DNA of 64,000 bases, from contig WJPL01000002.1 in NCBI GenBank assembly GCA_009649675.1, positions 682,001 to 746,000 on the forward strand. The letters are read 5' to 3'. The notes below the pieces were generated by a model, which was not told where the DNA came from, searched no databases, and saw only the letters and a list, made by a program, of their open reading frames with translations. Shown here piece by piece: positions 1-8,936 of this stretch (positions are counted from its first letter, which is position 1; every line of letters starts with the position of its first letter). This DNA comes from Alphaproteobacteria bacterium HT1-32 (GTDB lineage: Bacteria; Pseudomonadota; Alphaproteobacteria; Rhodospirillales; HT1-32). The translations under genes were made by a program, and so were the position numbers.

Positions 1-437
1 TGAAGCTGCCGGGGCTGGAATTCAACAACCAGAAAGTCGAGGCCGCATATCGCAAGGAACTGGTATTTGGCGAGGACAATGCGGAACGCGCAGATCCGCC
101 AACGGTCCGGGACTTGTTCGGAAATGTCAGGAAAAACTATTTCCGGCTGTTCTTTCACTACATGTATTTCGATGTCGCAAAATGGTCCTACCTGCAATTC
201 GGCGTTCTGGTGCCTTATGTTGCACTTGGCCCGACCATCATTGCCGGGGCTTTTACCCTCGGGGTGATGCAGCAGATCATCCGGGCATTCGGCCGCGTCG
301 AATCATCTTTCCAGTTTCTGGTGAACAGCTGGACGACGATTGTTGAACTGCTGTCCGTCTACAAGCGCCTGCGTGCCTTTGAAGCGGAAATCAACGCAGG
401 CGTTCGTGCTGACCCGGCCTATATGGACGCCGACTGA
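1..437 (+). CDS. BacA/SbmA family peptide-antibiotic transporter, C-terminal part
   Basis: The reading frame is already open at base 3 and ends at 437, so only about 144 C-terminal residues are present. They read as the end of a BacA/SbmA inner-membrane protein: a [18 protein letters not shown]-type segment, two hydrophobic stretches, then the [21 protein letters not shown] segment characteristic of this family just before a short acidic tail. Family members import proline-rich peptides, bleomycin and related compounds and are related to ABC exporters without the ATPase domain. The gene converges on the CoA-transferase pair, leaving only 16 bases between stop codons. Family assignment is by recognition; the N-terminus is outside the window. 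Confidence 0.8.
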   Translation, partial: KLPGLEFNNQKVEAAYRKELVFGEDNAERADPPTVRDLFGNVRKNYFRLFFHYMYFDVAKWSYLQFGVLVPYVALGPTIIAGAFTLGVMQQIIRAFGRVESSFQFLVNSWTTIVELLSVYKRLRAFEAEINAGVRADPAYMDAD

Positions 438-453
438 TATTTGGTCGCAGATA

Positions 454-1179
454 TCAGCCAAAGACCCGGCTGGCGAATTCCGGATAGGTTTCCGCGATTT
501 CATCGGCAACCTGTCCGCGCAGCAGGCTCAGGCTGTCGTTATCCGGCAGGGAGGTAGGAGGCACATCTTTGCCGTGATCGAAGGTGAAACCGGTGGCTTC
601 CCGGATACTGTCGATGCTTTCTCCCTCATGCAGGCTGGCAAGCCGGAAGCGGCGCTCTGTCTTGTCGAAGTTGAAGACACAGCGGCCGGTGACCAGCGCA
701 TAGGGGCCGCCGGTCCGGTAAGTGCCGGATTCGCTGACGCCGGGGGCAGAAATGAAGTCGACCTTTGGAACGAAAACCCGGGGGGTATGTTCCTCGCGGA
801 ACAGGATGACCCGCGGAATCAGGAAATACAGATAGGTTGATCCGAACGAGCCGTTCCAGCGCACATCAAGCGACGGATAATCACCGACCCCGACAAGGTT
901 GATATTGGCTTCCCCGTCAATCTGGCCGCCTGAGAGGAAAAAAGCGTCGATGCGACCCTGTGCGGCGCAATCGAACAGTTCCTTGCCGCCATCAGTGAAG
1001 GGGTTGTGGGTCTGACTGCCAAGCAGGCTGACGCGCAACCGGCCTTTTGACCGGGCGCGGGCCAGCAGGGCTGCGGCCCCCGGTATCGGCGACAGGGCGC
1101 CAACGGCAACATGGTTGAGATCCTGCAGCATATCGGCAATGACCGAGATCAGCAGCTCTTCGCGGCGAATCTCACTCAT
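454..1179 (-). CDS. CoA-transferase, beta subunit (glutaconate/3-oxoacid type)
   Basis: This 241-residue protein is the beta half of a family I CoA-transferase, which moves CoA between a carboxylic acid and an acyl-CoA. It carries the GALSPIPGAAALLARA and SGGQIDGEANINLVGVGDYP segments typical of GctB-like subunits. Its ATG overlaps the stop of the alpha-subunit gene by four bases (ATGA), so the two are almost certainly translationally coupled and form a heteromer. No catabolic genes lie beside the pair, so the acid substrate cannot be named. Related single-domain pairs serve glutaconate, 3-oxoadipate or steroid-ring catabolism. Confidence 0.8.
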   Translation of the reverse strand: MSEIRREELLISVIADMLQDLNHVAVGALSPIPGAAALLARARSKGRLRVSLLGSQTHNPFTDGGKELFDCAAQGRIDAFFLSGGQIDGEANINLVGVGDYPSLDVRWNGSFGSTYLYFLIPRVILFREEHTPRVFVPKVDFISAPGVSESGTYRTGGPYALVTGRCVFNFDKTERRFRLASLHEGESIDSIREATGFTFDHGKDVPPTSLPDNDSLSLLRGQVADEIAETYPEFASRVFG

Positions 1180-1997
1180 GCGGCTGCCGGTGCGGTCAGA
1201 ATATGTTGCTGCATGTAATCTGCGAATCCGTCTTCGGTACGGGCCATTGCTGCATAATCAGCGAGATGCGTATGATCCGGCGGATAACATCCGGGCAGGC
1301 CAACCGGCCAGGCACCGTTTCGCGCCTCGGCAATGCCGGTGATATAGAGGCCCGGGATGGTGCCTGCCGCAATGACCGGGTCGGCAAGCAGGTCTTCGTC
1401 GACAATTTCCTCAACCGTCACAAGGGTCTGGCGAGCGGCATGTGCCATCAGCATGAGTTCCCGCCGGACACCGATCCAGACATTGCCGCGCTTGTCTGCC
1501 TTCGCCGCGTGGAAAAGGGCGACATCGGGCTGGATGGCGGGCAGGGCGACCAGCTTGTCATCCACTGTCGAAAACGGATTGTCCATCAGCTTCCAGTCCG
1601 GACGATGGGCAAGGATGTCGGAGCCGATCAGCCCCCGGAGCGGCAGGAAGGGAATACCTTTTTCCGCAGCCTGAAGACCGGCATGAATGGCCGGGCAGGT
1701 GGCATCACGCATCACAAGGTCACCGGCTTTGAAGGCTGCGACGAACCGGGGCGCGGCACCATATTCGCCAAGCGTCATGGCTGCGGCCTCAACCGCCTGA
1801 ACGCAATCAGCCCCGATCATCATATCAGCCTGAAACCCGCCACTGGGAACGCCAACAAGCCGCAGATCACGTGCGCCCCTGCGTATCAGGGCGCGGACAG
1901 CTTCCATGGCGCAGCCGCTGTAATCGGGCGGTATGGCCACCAGTGAGCCGTCAGGAATCGATTTGGCAATCTGTTCGATGGTCAGTGTCTGTGTCAT
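1176..1997 (-). CDS. CoA-transferase, alpha subunit
   Basis: This 273-residue alpha subunit is the first gene of a two-gene operon with the beta subunit. The N-terminal half has the usual CoA-transferase fold signatures: IPDGSLVAIPP, then a glycine-rich VGVPSGGFQADMMIG segment, and later GLIGSDILAHR and the DVALFHAAKADKRGNVWIG motif shared by GctA, PcaI and related subunits. It would supply the CoA-binding half of the enzyme. The start is taken at the ATG at 1997. Upstream lies a 149-base divergent spacer shared with the MFS exporter. I see no clear Shine-Dalgarno sequence. The substrate is unknown. Confidence 0.8.
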   Translation of the reverse strand: MTQTLTIEQIAKSIPDGSLVAIPPDYSGCAMEAVRALIRRGARDLRLVGVPSGGFQADMMIGADCVQAVEAAAMTLGEYGAAPRFVAAFKAGDLVMRDATCPAIHAGLQAAEKGIPFLPLRGLIGSDILAHRPDWKLMDNPFSTVDDKLVALPAIQPDVALFHAAKADKRGNVWIGVRRELMLMAHAARQTLVTVEEIVDEDLLADPVIAAGTIPGLYITGIAEARNGAWPVGLPGCYPPDHTHLADYAAMARTEDGFADYMQQHILTAPAAA

Positions 1998-2146
1998 TTC
2001 AGGAGAATAAGCGAAGGCCGAACCAGCGACAACAGCTTCGGCCCGGCGTGCAGTTTTTGAGACGTGTTCCAGCTATGCGCGAGAAGCATGGGGCATAAGC
2101 ACGTTCTTCGCTTTATTGTCCTATCAATGAAACTTATATCTAGCGC

Positions 2147-3373
2147 ATGATAAAGCGACCCAGCCTGGCTGTTCTGATCGCGTTAACGGCCGTTGGGCCG
2201 CTTGCGTTGAATATCTTCATGCCGTCGATGCCGCGCATCGCCGACGAACTTGGTGTGCCTTATGGCACAGTGCAATATGCACTAACCCTGTATCTCGTCG
2301 CGATTGCGGTGTCCCAGCTTTTTGTCGGTGCAATTTCAGACCGGTTCGGACGACGACCGGTAATGCTGGCCGGGATGGTTCTGTTTCTGGTTTCTACAGT
2401 GATTTGCGCTCTGGCCCGAAATATCGAAGTTTTGATTCTGGGTCGTATGCTGCAGGCCATCGGAGGGGCTACCGGGCTGGTGCTCGGGCGTGCGGTTGTA
2501 CGTGACCTGTATGGCCGGGAGAAATCAGCCAGCATGATCGGTTATGTCACGATGGTGATGATGATCGTGCCGTTTCTGACGCCGACAATCGGCGGGTTTC
2601 TGGATGAATATTATGGCTGGCAGGCAAGCTTTGCCTTTGCCGGTGTTTTTGGCACTGCCGTTCTGATCTATGCCTGGTTTGCACTGCATGAAACCAAGTT
2701 CGACCGGCCGCAAAGCCTGAGCCTGTTCCAGACGTTTAATGGTATTGGCACGATTGCACGGCATCCGGCTTTCTGGGGCTATGCCCTGTTTGCGGGTTTG
2801 CTGTCGGGGATGTTCTTCTCGTTTCTGGCGGGCGCGCCCTACATCATGATTGAGCTTCTGAACCGTCCGCCCTCGGAATATGGCCTGATGTTCATGTTCC
2901 CGGCCTTTGGTTATATGGCGGGCAACTTTCTGACCGGGCGCCTGTCGGAACGTCTTGGTGCTGACCGGATGATGGTGATCGGCGCGATGCTGATGATTCT
3001 CGGGTCACTGACGATGGTCGGATTTGCTGCCGCCGGGGTGTTCACATCCTGGGCGATTTTCCTGCCGATGGTTCTGGTCTCGCTTGCCAACGGTCTCAGC
3101 CTGCCAAATGCGCTGGCCAGCGCACTCAGCATCCGTCCTGATCTGGCCGGAGCCGGGTCGGGGATGTGCGGTTTTCTGCAAATGGGAATTGGTGCCAGCG
3201 TGGCGCAGGTCGTTGGTCTGTTGCAGACAGATTCGCAGTGGCCAATGGTCGGTGTGATGGCAACGTCCGGGTTTCTTGCGGTCTGCTGCTATCTGCTGGG
3301 TGCGGCCTTCCGGCGGCGGGCGCGGATTGCCGTCCGTGCCCGGGAAGCCGCTTCAATGAGCGTGGTCGACTGA
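2147..3373 (+). CDS. Bcr/CflA-type multidrug MFS exporter
   Basis: A 408-residue, strongly hydrophobic protein with the 12-helix layout of the major facilitator superfamily. The start reads LTAVGPLALNIFMPSMPRI, the hallmark of the Bcr/CflA drug-efflux branch, followed by the loop motif SDRFGRRPVMLAG between helices 2 and 3 and the FLTPTIGGFL motif-C-like segment in helix 5. The predicted role is proton-driven export of drugs or metabolites across the inner membrane. No Shine-Dalgarno sequence precedes the ATG. A TATATC box lies at 2135-2140, seven bases upstream, so the mRNA could be leaderless. The gene is divergent from the CoA-transferase operon and converges with the deacylase. Confidence 0.88.
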   Translation: MIKRPSLAVLIALTAVGPLALNIFMPSMPRIADELGVPYGTVQYALTLYLVAIAVSQLFVGAISDRFGRRPVMLAGMVLFLVSTVICALARNIEVLILGRMLQAIGGATGLVLGRAVVRDLYGREKSASMIGYVTMVMMIVPFLTPTIGGFLDEYYGWQASFAFAGVFGTAVLIYAWFALHETKFDRPQSLSLFQTFNGIGTIARHPAFWGYALFAGLLSGMFFSFLAGAPYIMIELLNRPPSEYGLMFMFPAFGYMAGNFLTGRLSERLGADRMMVIGAMLMILGSLTMVGFAAAGVFTSWAIFLPMVLVSLANGLSLPNALASALSIRPDLAGAGSGMCGFLQMGIGASVAQVVGLLQTDSQWPMVGVMATSGFLAVCCYLLGAAFRRRARIAVRAREAASMSVVD

Positions 3374-3389
3374 GTTGAAGACGGGCGGT

Positions 3390-4523
3390 TCAGCGGGATG
3401 TGAGTAACTGTCCCTCACGGCCTTCGAGCGTTTTTTCGCCGGCAACCTTAATAAAAATATCACCTGGCCGAACCAGCCGGTGGGCTCGCCGTCCAAAGAC
3501 CACCCCCGTCTGACGGGTGGTGACTTCTGTCCTTTCGCCCGTTGTCGGGTCGAGAATTTCAGCGACAACAGTGCCGGCCTTCACCCGATCGCCGGGATCT
3601 GCCCTGAAACTGACAATGCCGGGTACCGGCGCTTCGATCATGTCGACGCCGGACAAAGGGGTGGCAGAAGAAACCGGCGCAGGCAGAGGGCCGGGGTCGC
3701 CGGAGAGCACACCCTGATGTTGCAGATAACGGAACAGGGCGTCTGCATCACGGGCGGCAAGATCGTCGGAGACGTCATGCTGGCCCCGCAGTTCCACCGT
3801 GCAGGCCAGACAGGCCGGAGGGATGGGAAGGTCCGGGAAACGGGCCTGTAGCTCCAGCCAGGGGGTGCTCAGGGCCTCGTCAAACGGCTCGCCACCGGAT
3901 TTGTTGGCCAGCAAAGTGCATTCACTGGCCATCAGGCGATGCAGGTCTTCGGCTTGCGGCCAGTGTTCCTGCAAAAAATACAGATGCATGATGGATTCTG
4001 AATCGCAATGCAGGTCCAGTGCAATATCGGCTTCGCAAGACAGCCGCATCAGACGCAGGCGGAGTTCGTCAGCTTCATCCCGGATATCGTCGAGCGAGGC
4101 AAGATATCGCGCCATGGCACTCCGGATGCGGGCGACATTGCCTTCTGCTGACTGGGTCAGTTTTCCGTCAACCAGATCGCCGACAGGACCGGCTATATCC
4201 GGGTAATGACGGTTGAAGTTGCTACCGCTGTCCAGATCAAACCGGCCGATATGACTGCGGCTGATCCGCTGTGACAGACCAATGGGATTGGCGACCGGCA
4301 CAATGACAATCTGGCCTTCCAGCATTCCCCGGGCATCGGCTTCATCCAGCTTTCGCATCAGATGATCAAGTACCAGCATTCCCGGCAGTTCATCGGCATG
4401 CAGCCCGGTCTGGAGATAGACGAATGGCCGTGCACTGGCGGCACGATATCGCACGACGGTCAGGTTGCGCTCTGTGCCGGGGCTGGCTTGTGGCAGGGGG
4501 ATCTGGTCAACGGTTTTGGTCAT
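3390..4523 (-). CDS. Succinylglutamate desuccinylase/aspartoacylase family zinc hydrolase
   Basis: This protein of about 377 residues belongs to the AstE/AspA zinc-carboxypeptidase-like family. The metal site is visible as LQTGLHADELPG (His and Glu ligands, near residue 42-48) and a later DLHCDSE (His ligand). An ANPIGLSQR segment and an arginine-rich NFNRHYPD segment fit substrate carboxylate binding. The C-terminal third (GIVSFRADPGDRVKAGTVVAEILDP) resembles the biotinyl/lipoyl-like beta-barrel extension of the family. It probably cleaves an N-acyl amino acid or related amide. An in-frame TTG at 4565 would add 14 residues; I prefer the ATG at 4523 because it matches the usual family N-terminus. 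No ast-operon genes are nearby, so arginine catabolism is not implied. Confidence 0.75.
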   Translation of the reverse strand: MTKTVDQIPLPQASPGTERNLTVVRYRAASARPFVYLQTGLHADELPGMLVLDHLMRKLDEADARGMLEGQIVIVPVANPIGLSQRISRSHIGRFDLDSGSNFNRHYPDIAGPVGDLVDGKLTQSAEGNVARIRSAMARYLASLDDIRDEADELRLRLMRLSCEADIALDLHCDSESIMHLYFLQEHWPQAEDLHRLMASECTLLANKSGGEPFDEALSTPWLELQARFPDLPIPPACLACTVELRGQHDVSDDLAARDADALFRYLQHQGVLSGDPGPLPAPVSSATPLSGVDMIEAPVPGIVSFRADPGDRVKAGTVVAEILDPTTGERTEVTTRQTGVVFGRRAHRLVRPGDIFIKVAGEKTLEGREGQLLTSR

Positions 4524-4593
4524 GCGATCTGGCCTGTGGAAGTAATGCCCGATTTTGACCGGCAATCATCCGTCGGTGCAAGCGACAACGGCG

Positions 4594-5409
4594 TCAGGCT
4601 GTGCCGCCTGGAGGCAGGTCCGTGTAGAAGGCACTGTCGAAGCCGGCACGTTGCCGGGCCTCGTCATTGAAAGGGGGCTTCAGCCCGCCGCTGAAACGCT
4701 CGGTGACAAGACGTCGCCAGGCAGCGAGAGGGTCGATGCCGCGCCCGGCACAGACATGATCGAACCAGCGTTTGCCGATGGCAACATGGCCGACTTCATC
4801 CCGATAGATAATGCGCAGGGCATCAGCGGAGATGTTATCTCCGGCGCGGTCGAGCTTTTCAATCATGGCCGGGGTGACATCCAGTCCCCGTGCTTCCAGG
4901 ACCAGCGGCACGATGGCGAGGCGGGCCAGCAGATCGTCAGCCGTCGACTGAGCCGATTTCCAGAGACCGTCATGCGCCGGATGATCCCCGTAGGAAGCAC
5001 CGAGTTCCCGCAATCTGTCATCAATCAGCAGAAAATGCGTGGCCTCTTCACGCCCGACGCTGACCCAGTCATCATAAAATGCCCGGGGCATATCAGGGAA
5101 TCGGGCGATGATGTCCCAGGCCAGATCAATCGCATTCAGCTCAATATGTGCGACCGCATGCAGAAGTGCGATACGACCCTCCACCGTTCCGATCCGTCGT
5201 CGTGGCATTTTGCCGGGTGACTGAAGGACCGGATGTTCGGGCCGTGCCGGCCGGTCCGGCGGAGTTGTCGCCCCGATATCCTGAATGCCGCGATCTTCCC
5301 AGGCAGCCGCAGCAGCCAGGGCGGCTGCCGCCTTGGCCCGCGCCTCAGCGGTGGTGAGAACGCCTGTTGCCAGACCGGAGAGTGTGGTGGTGTCGGTTAT
5401 GGTGATCAC
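4594..5409 (-). CDS. DUF455 ferritin-like protein
   Basis: A 271-residue DUF455 protein with a ferritin-like four-helix core. Candidate di-iron ligands are visible in order: HAVAHIELNAIDLAWD, SVGREEATHF, then LEARGLD and YRDEVGHVAIG, that is, repeated Glu and ExxH elements. An alanine-rich N-terminal helix of about 40 residues precedes the core. Members are common in proteobacteria and sometimes called MiaE-like, but the reaction here is not known. The GTG start overlaps the stop of the upstream peroxiredoxin gene by four bases (GTGA), so the two are coupled and the protein may have a role linked to peroxide or iron. Confidence 0.75.
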   Translation of the reverse strand: MITITDTTTLSGLATGVLTTAEARAKAAAALAAAAAWEDRGIQDIGATTPPDRPARPEHPVLQSPGKMPRRRIGTVEGRIALLHAVAHIELNAIDLAWDIIARFPDMPRAFYDDWVSVGREEATHFLLIDDRLRELGASYGDHPAHDGLWKSAQSTADDLLARLAIVPLVLEARGLDVTPAMIEKLDRAGDNISADALRIIYRDEVGHVAIGKRWFDHVCAGRGIDPLAAWRRLVTERFSGGLKPPFNDEARQRAGFDSAFYTDLPPGGTA

Positions 5410-5870
5410 AATGCCTTAACAGCAGCCAGAACTTCCTCGACATGGCCGGGAACCTTGACCTTGCGCCAGACATTACGGATCACGCCGGTTGAATCGATCA
5501 GGAATGTGGTGCGCTCGATTCCCATATATTTCCGGCCATACATGTTTTTCTCTTTCCAGACACCGTAATCCTCGCAGACAGTTCCGGCATCATCTGCACC
5601 CAGCGTGAAGGGCAGTTCGTACTTGGCCTTGAACTTGTCGTGCTTCTTGGCGGTATCCTTGGAGACACCGATAATTTCGGCATTGGCGCCGGAAAAATCA
5701 GGCAGCAGATCCCGGAAGCCACAGGCCTGCTTGGTGCAGCCGGGTGTGTCGTCTTTCGGGTAGAAATACAGAATGACATTCTTTCCTTTAAGGTCACTCA
5801 GGCTGACGGTTCCGTCGCTGTCGGTGGGCATGTTGAATTCCGGCGCCTTGTCACCTGTGTCCACAGTCAT
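5406..5870 (-). CDS. bcp: Thiol peroxidase of the Bcp/PrxQ family
   Basis: A 154-residue peroxiredoxin that reduces hydrogen peroxide and organic hydroperoxides with thioredoxin as donor. The peroxidatic site is clear: FYPKDDTPGCTKQACGFRD, with the peroxidatic Cys after PG and a second Cys five residues on, the resolving pattern of atypical two-Cys PrxQ enzymes. A conserved Arg and the ERTTFLID strand follow. The length is normal for the family. It sits between glnE (12 bases downstream of its RBS region) and the overlapping DUF455 gene, all on the minus strand, and may be co-transcribed with them. Confidence 0.92.
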   Translation of the reverse strand: MTVDTGDKAPEFNMPTDSDGTVSLSDLKGKNVILYFYPKDDTPGCTKQACGFRDLLPDFSGANAEIIGVSKDTAKKHDKFKAKYELPFTLGADDAGTVCEDYGVWKEKNMYGRKYMGIERTTFLIDSTGVIRNVWRKVKVPGHVEEVLAAVKAL

Positions 5871-5882
5871 TCCGGTCTCTCC

Positions 5883-8855
5883 TCATTCACTGGTTTCATT
5901 TTCCGCCGGCAACTGTTTTGCCGGTTCAGCAATTATGTCGATGAACAGGTCGTGCACGGCAGTCGCTGTTTCAAGCATATGTTTCTCCAGAATGTCCAGC
6001 GAAGGCGCATCCATTGCCCGCAGGATGGTCCGGGTCATGCCAACACTTGCTTCAAGCGGTTTGAACTCGCCAACGACCGTAACCCGCAGCACAGCCTGAA
6101 GACTTTGCCAGAATTCCAGTGCTTCGGTGAGGGTTCTGGCTGCTTCGCCGCTCAGGACACCGGCTTCATGCAGTGCCGTAATCGAAGCCGCCATGGTGGT
6201 CTTGCCCAGAACATCCGCGCTGGCTGCTTCCCGCAGCAGCAGATATTGGATGATGAACTCCCCATCAACGATTCCCCCACGGGCCTGCTTGACGTCCCAG
6301 AGACTGCCCTTGTCCAGTTCGCCGGCCATTTTCAGGCGCATGGAATAGACATCACCCAGCAACTTGGCGGGATCCCTGGGGGATTTCAGGATTGCAGAGA
6401 TCACCCTGTCGACGGTCTTGCACAGGTCGGTATCTCCGGCCACTGCGCGGGCCCGGCTCAATGCCATATGTTCCCAGGTCCAGGCATCCTTGCGGTGATA
6501 GCTGTCGAAAGCGGTCAGACTGCAGGCCAGCGGACCCTTGTTGCCAGACGGGCGCAGGCGGAGATCAATTTCGTAGAGCATCCCTTCGGCGGTCAGTGCC
6601 GTCAGGGCGTTGACCAGACGCTGACAGAGGCGGCTGTAGTAGGCGGAGACGGCAAGCGGTTTGGCCCCGTCTGATCCGGTGCAGTCTTCCGGAGCATCAT
6701 AAATCAGGATGAGGTCCAGATCAGAACCGGGCATCAGTTCCTTGCTGGCAAGCTTGCCCATGGCCAGAAGCATCATCCGGCCACCGGGAACGGTACCATG
6801 ATGGATTTCAAGCTCCTGCCGTACAGCAGCCAGCATGGCTCTCAGAACAGCCTCTGCTATGTGACTGAGTGCCGGCCCTGAATCGACAGGTTTCATCTGT
6901 CCGCGGAGAATTTGCAGCCCGATCAGGAAGCGCCGGTCACCGGCCCATCGACGGGCAATATCCAGTTTATCCTCAAAGAATGCTCCCTGACGGACGTCAT
7001 TGTCACATTCGGCAATCAGTTCTTCCAGAGACGGTGGCGGTCCGCGGTAATCATCATTCAGAATGGCTTCCAGCCGGTCCGGTCGACGACTGAGCTGATC
7101 CGCCAGTTTGGGGGCACCCCCCATGATCTCGGCAACGACATCCAGAAGTTCCGGATGGGTGTGGAACATGGCAAACAACTGCACGCCGGCAGGCAGTTTT
7201 GCCAGAAACCGGTCAAAATTCAGCAGCGCCGTGTCAGGGTTGGCAGCAGCGGCAAAGGCTTTCAGCAGGCGGGGCGTCAGTTCCGTCAGATATTGCCGTG
7301 TCCGGTTACTGCGGGTCGCGCGGTAACGCCCGTGATGCCAGCCCCGGATCGTATCGGACAGGCCCGGCGTATTGGAAAAACCCATGCGGGTGAGGGTGGC
7401 CAGGGTTTCCGGGTCATCATCGACACCTGTGAAGACCAGACTGCCCTCTGACCCCAGTTGCGGCGAGGTTTCAAACAACCCGCTGTAATGCCGTTCCACG
7501 GTCATCAGGTGGTGAACCAGTTCTGCCGCAAATTCTGCCGTGGAGGCAAAACCGGCAAACTGTGAAAAGATTTCCAGCTTGTCGTCATCTTCCGGCACAG
7601 CATGGGTCTGGGCATCATCGACCATCTGTAACCGATGTTCGGTCGAGCGCAGGAACCTGTATGCCTGTTCCAGTTCATCCGCAGCGGTTTCGGTCACATG
7701 CCCCTGCTGGACAAGTTCCCGCAGCATCGCGAGCGTGGCGCGGCCGCGCAGTTCAGGCTGTCGCCCCCCCCAGATCAGTTGCTGGGTCTGAACGAAAAAC
7801 TCGATCTCCCGGATACCACCCCGGCCAAGTTTCACATCATGGCCGGCAACCGAGATTTCCGAGCCGCCGTAATGCCGGTCGATCTGGCGTTTGATCGAAT
7901 GAATGTCTTCGATTGAGGCAAAGTCGAGATGTTTGCGCCAGATGAAAGGCTGTATGAAACGCAGGAACTCATTGCCGGTCTCCAGATCTCCGGCAACCGC
8001 CCGCGCCTTGATCATCGCTGCCCGTTCCCAGTTCTGTCCCATCGCCTCGTAATAGGTTTCAGCAGCCTGGACGGAAACGGCAGGCGGTGTGGAACCGGGG
8101 TCAGGGCGCAATCGCAGATCAACCCGGAAAACCTGACCGTCGCCGGTACGCTCACTCAGGATCTTGATGAGATTGCGGGATATTTTCGAGAACAGGGTTT
8201 GCGGTGCATCTTTACCGCGATAATCGACACGTTCCGGGTCGAACAGCAGAATCAGGTCGATATCACTGGAATAGTTAAGCTCCCGGCCTCCCTGTTTCCC
8301 CATGCCAAGCACGGTGAAGCCGGAACCCTTACAGGGTGCTTCCGGGTCGGGCAGCTGGATGTCGCCCTTGTCATGGGCCTGGCGAAGCAGGTGGGCGATA
8401 GCTGAATTGACGGTTGCATCGGCCAGGTCACTGATTGCGCCGGTGACGGATTCCAGGGGCCAGAGACCGCTGATATCTGCCAGCGCAACAGCAATGGCAA
8501 CCCGGTCCCGGCTTTGCCGAAGACGTTTCATGATGGCGGCCGTCGATTCGTCAGGAATCAGTGTTTTATGGAGCTGCTCAAGTTCCGAGGCGACAACAAT
8601 TTCGGGATCAGACCGCAACAGTTCGAGCCCAAACTGCGGCTGCCGGCAAAGTGCTGCTGTCAGGTAAGGACTGTGGTCGAAGACCGAATCGACAAGCCTC
8701 TCCAGCCCCTGTGACTGGCGCAGGACCTCCAGAGCTTCAACAGCTTGGCCGTCGTCGTCTTTTCCCAGAGCTTCGGTAAAGCGCTCCCATCCGCGGGTGG
8801 CGCGTTGCGGGTCTGATACGACAGGCAGGATTGCCGGATCGATTTCCTGGAACAT
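5883..8855 (-). CDS. glnE: Bifunctional glutamine synthetase adenylyltransferase/adenylyl-removing enzyme
   Basis: This is GlnE, which adds AMP to glutamine synthetase when nitrogen is plentiful and removes it when nitrogen is scarce, under PII control. From the ATG at 8855 it has 990 residues, the normal family length. Both nucleotidyltransferase domains are intact: GRELNYSSDIDLILLFD near residue 190-200 (adenylyl-removing half) and SKELMPGSDLDLILIYD near residue 700-712 (adenylylating half), each with the G-S-D-x-D metal motif. The frame stays open for another 332 codons upstream, but that stretch is antisense to the AsmA-like gene and is unrelated to GlnE. No convincing Shine-Dalgarno sequence precedes the chosen start. 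Confidence 0.93.
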   Translation of the reverse strand: MFQEIDPAILPVVSDPQRATRGWERFTEALGKDDDGQAVEALEVLRQSQGLERLVDSVFDHSPYLTAALCRQPQFGLELLRSDPEIVVASELEQLHKTLIPDESTAAIMKRLRQSRDRVAIAVALADISGLWPLESVTGAISDLADATVNSAIAHLLRQAHDKGDIQLPDPEAPCKGSGFTVLGMGKQGGRELNYSSDIDLILLFDPERVDYRGKDAPQTLFSKISRNLIKILSERTGDGQVFRVDLRLRPDPGSTPPAVSVQAAETYYEAMGQNWERAAMIKARAVAGDLETGNEFLRFIQPFIWRKHLDFASIEDIHSIKRQIDRHYGGSEISVAGHDVKLGRGGIREIEFFVQTQQLIWGGRQPELRGRATLAMLRELVQQGHVTETAADELEQAYRFLRSTEHRLQMVDDAQTHAVPEDDDKLEIFSQFAGFASTAEFAAELVHHLMTVERHYSGLFETSPQLGSEGSLVFTGVDDDPETLATLTRMGFSNTPGLSDTIRGWHHGRYRATRSNRTRQYLTELTPRLLKAFAAAANPDTALLNFDRFLAKLPAGVQLFAMFHTHPELLDVVAEIMGGAPKLADQLSRRPDRLEAILNDDYRGPPPSLEELIAECDNDVRQGAFFEDKLDIARRWAGDRRFLIGLQILRGQMKPVDSGPALSHIAEAVLRAMLAAVRQELEIHHGTVPGGRMMLLAMGKLASKELMPGSDLDLILIYDAPEDCTGSDGAKPLAVSAYYSRLCQRLVNALTALTAEGMLYEIDLRLRPSGNKGPLACSLTAFDSYHRKDAWTWEHMALSRARAVAGDTDLCKTVDRVISAILKSPRDPAKLLGDVYSMRLKMAGELDKGSLWDVKQARGGIVDGEFIIQYLLLREAASADVLGKTTMAASITALHEAGVLSGEAARTLTEALEFWQSLQAVLRVTVVGEFKPLEASVGMTRTILRAMDAPSLDILEKHMLETATAVHDLFIDIIAEPAKQLPAENETSE

Positions 8856-8936
8856 TATATAAAGGTTTCCGGTTGTTTTTTCGACCTTGTGGGATGCATC
8901 TATTCTGGTCAAGAAACGAAGCGCTGGAAGACATCT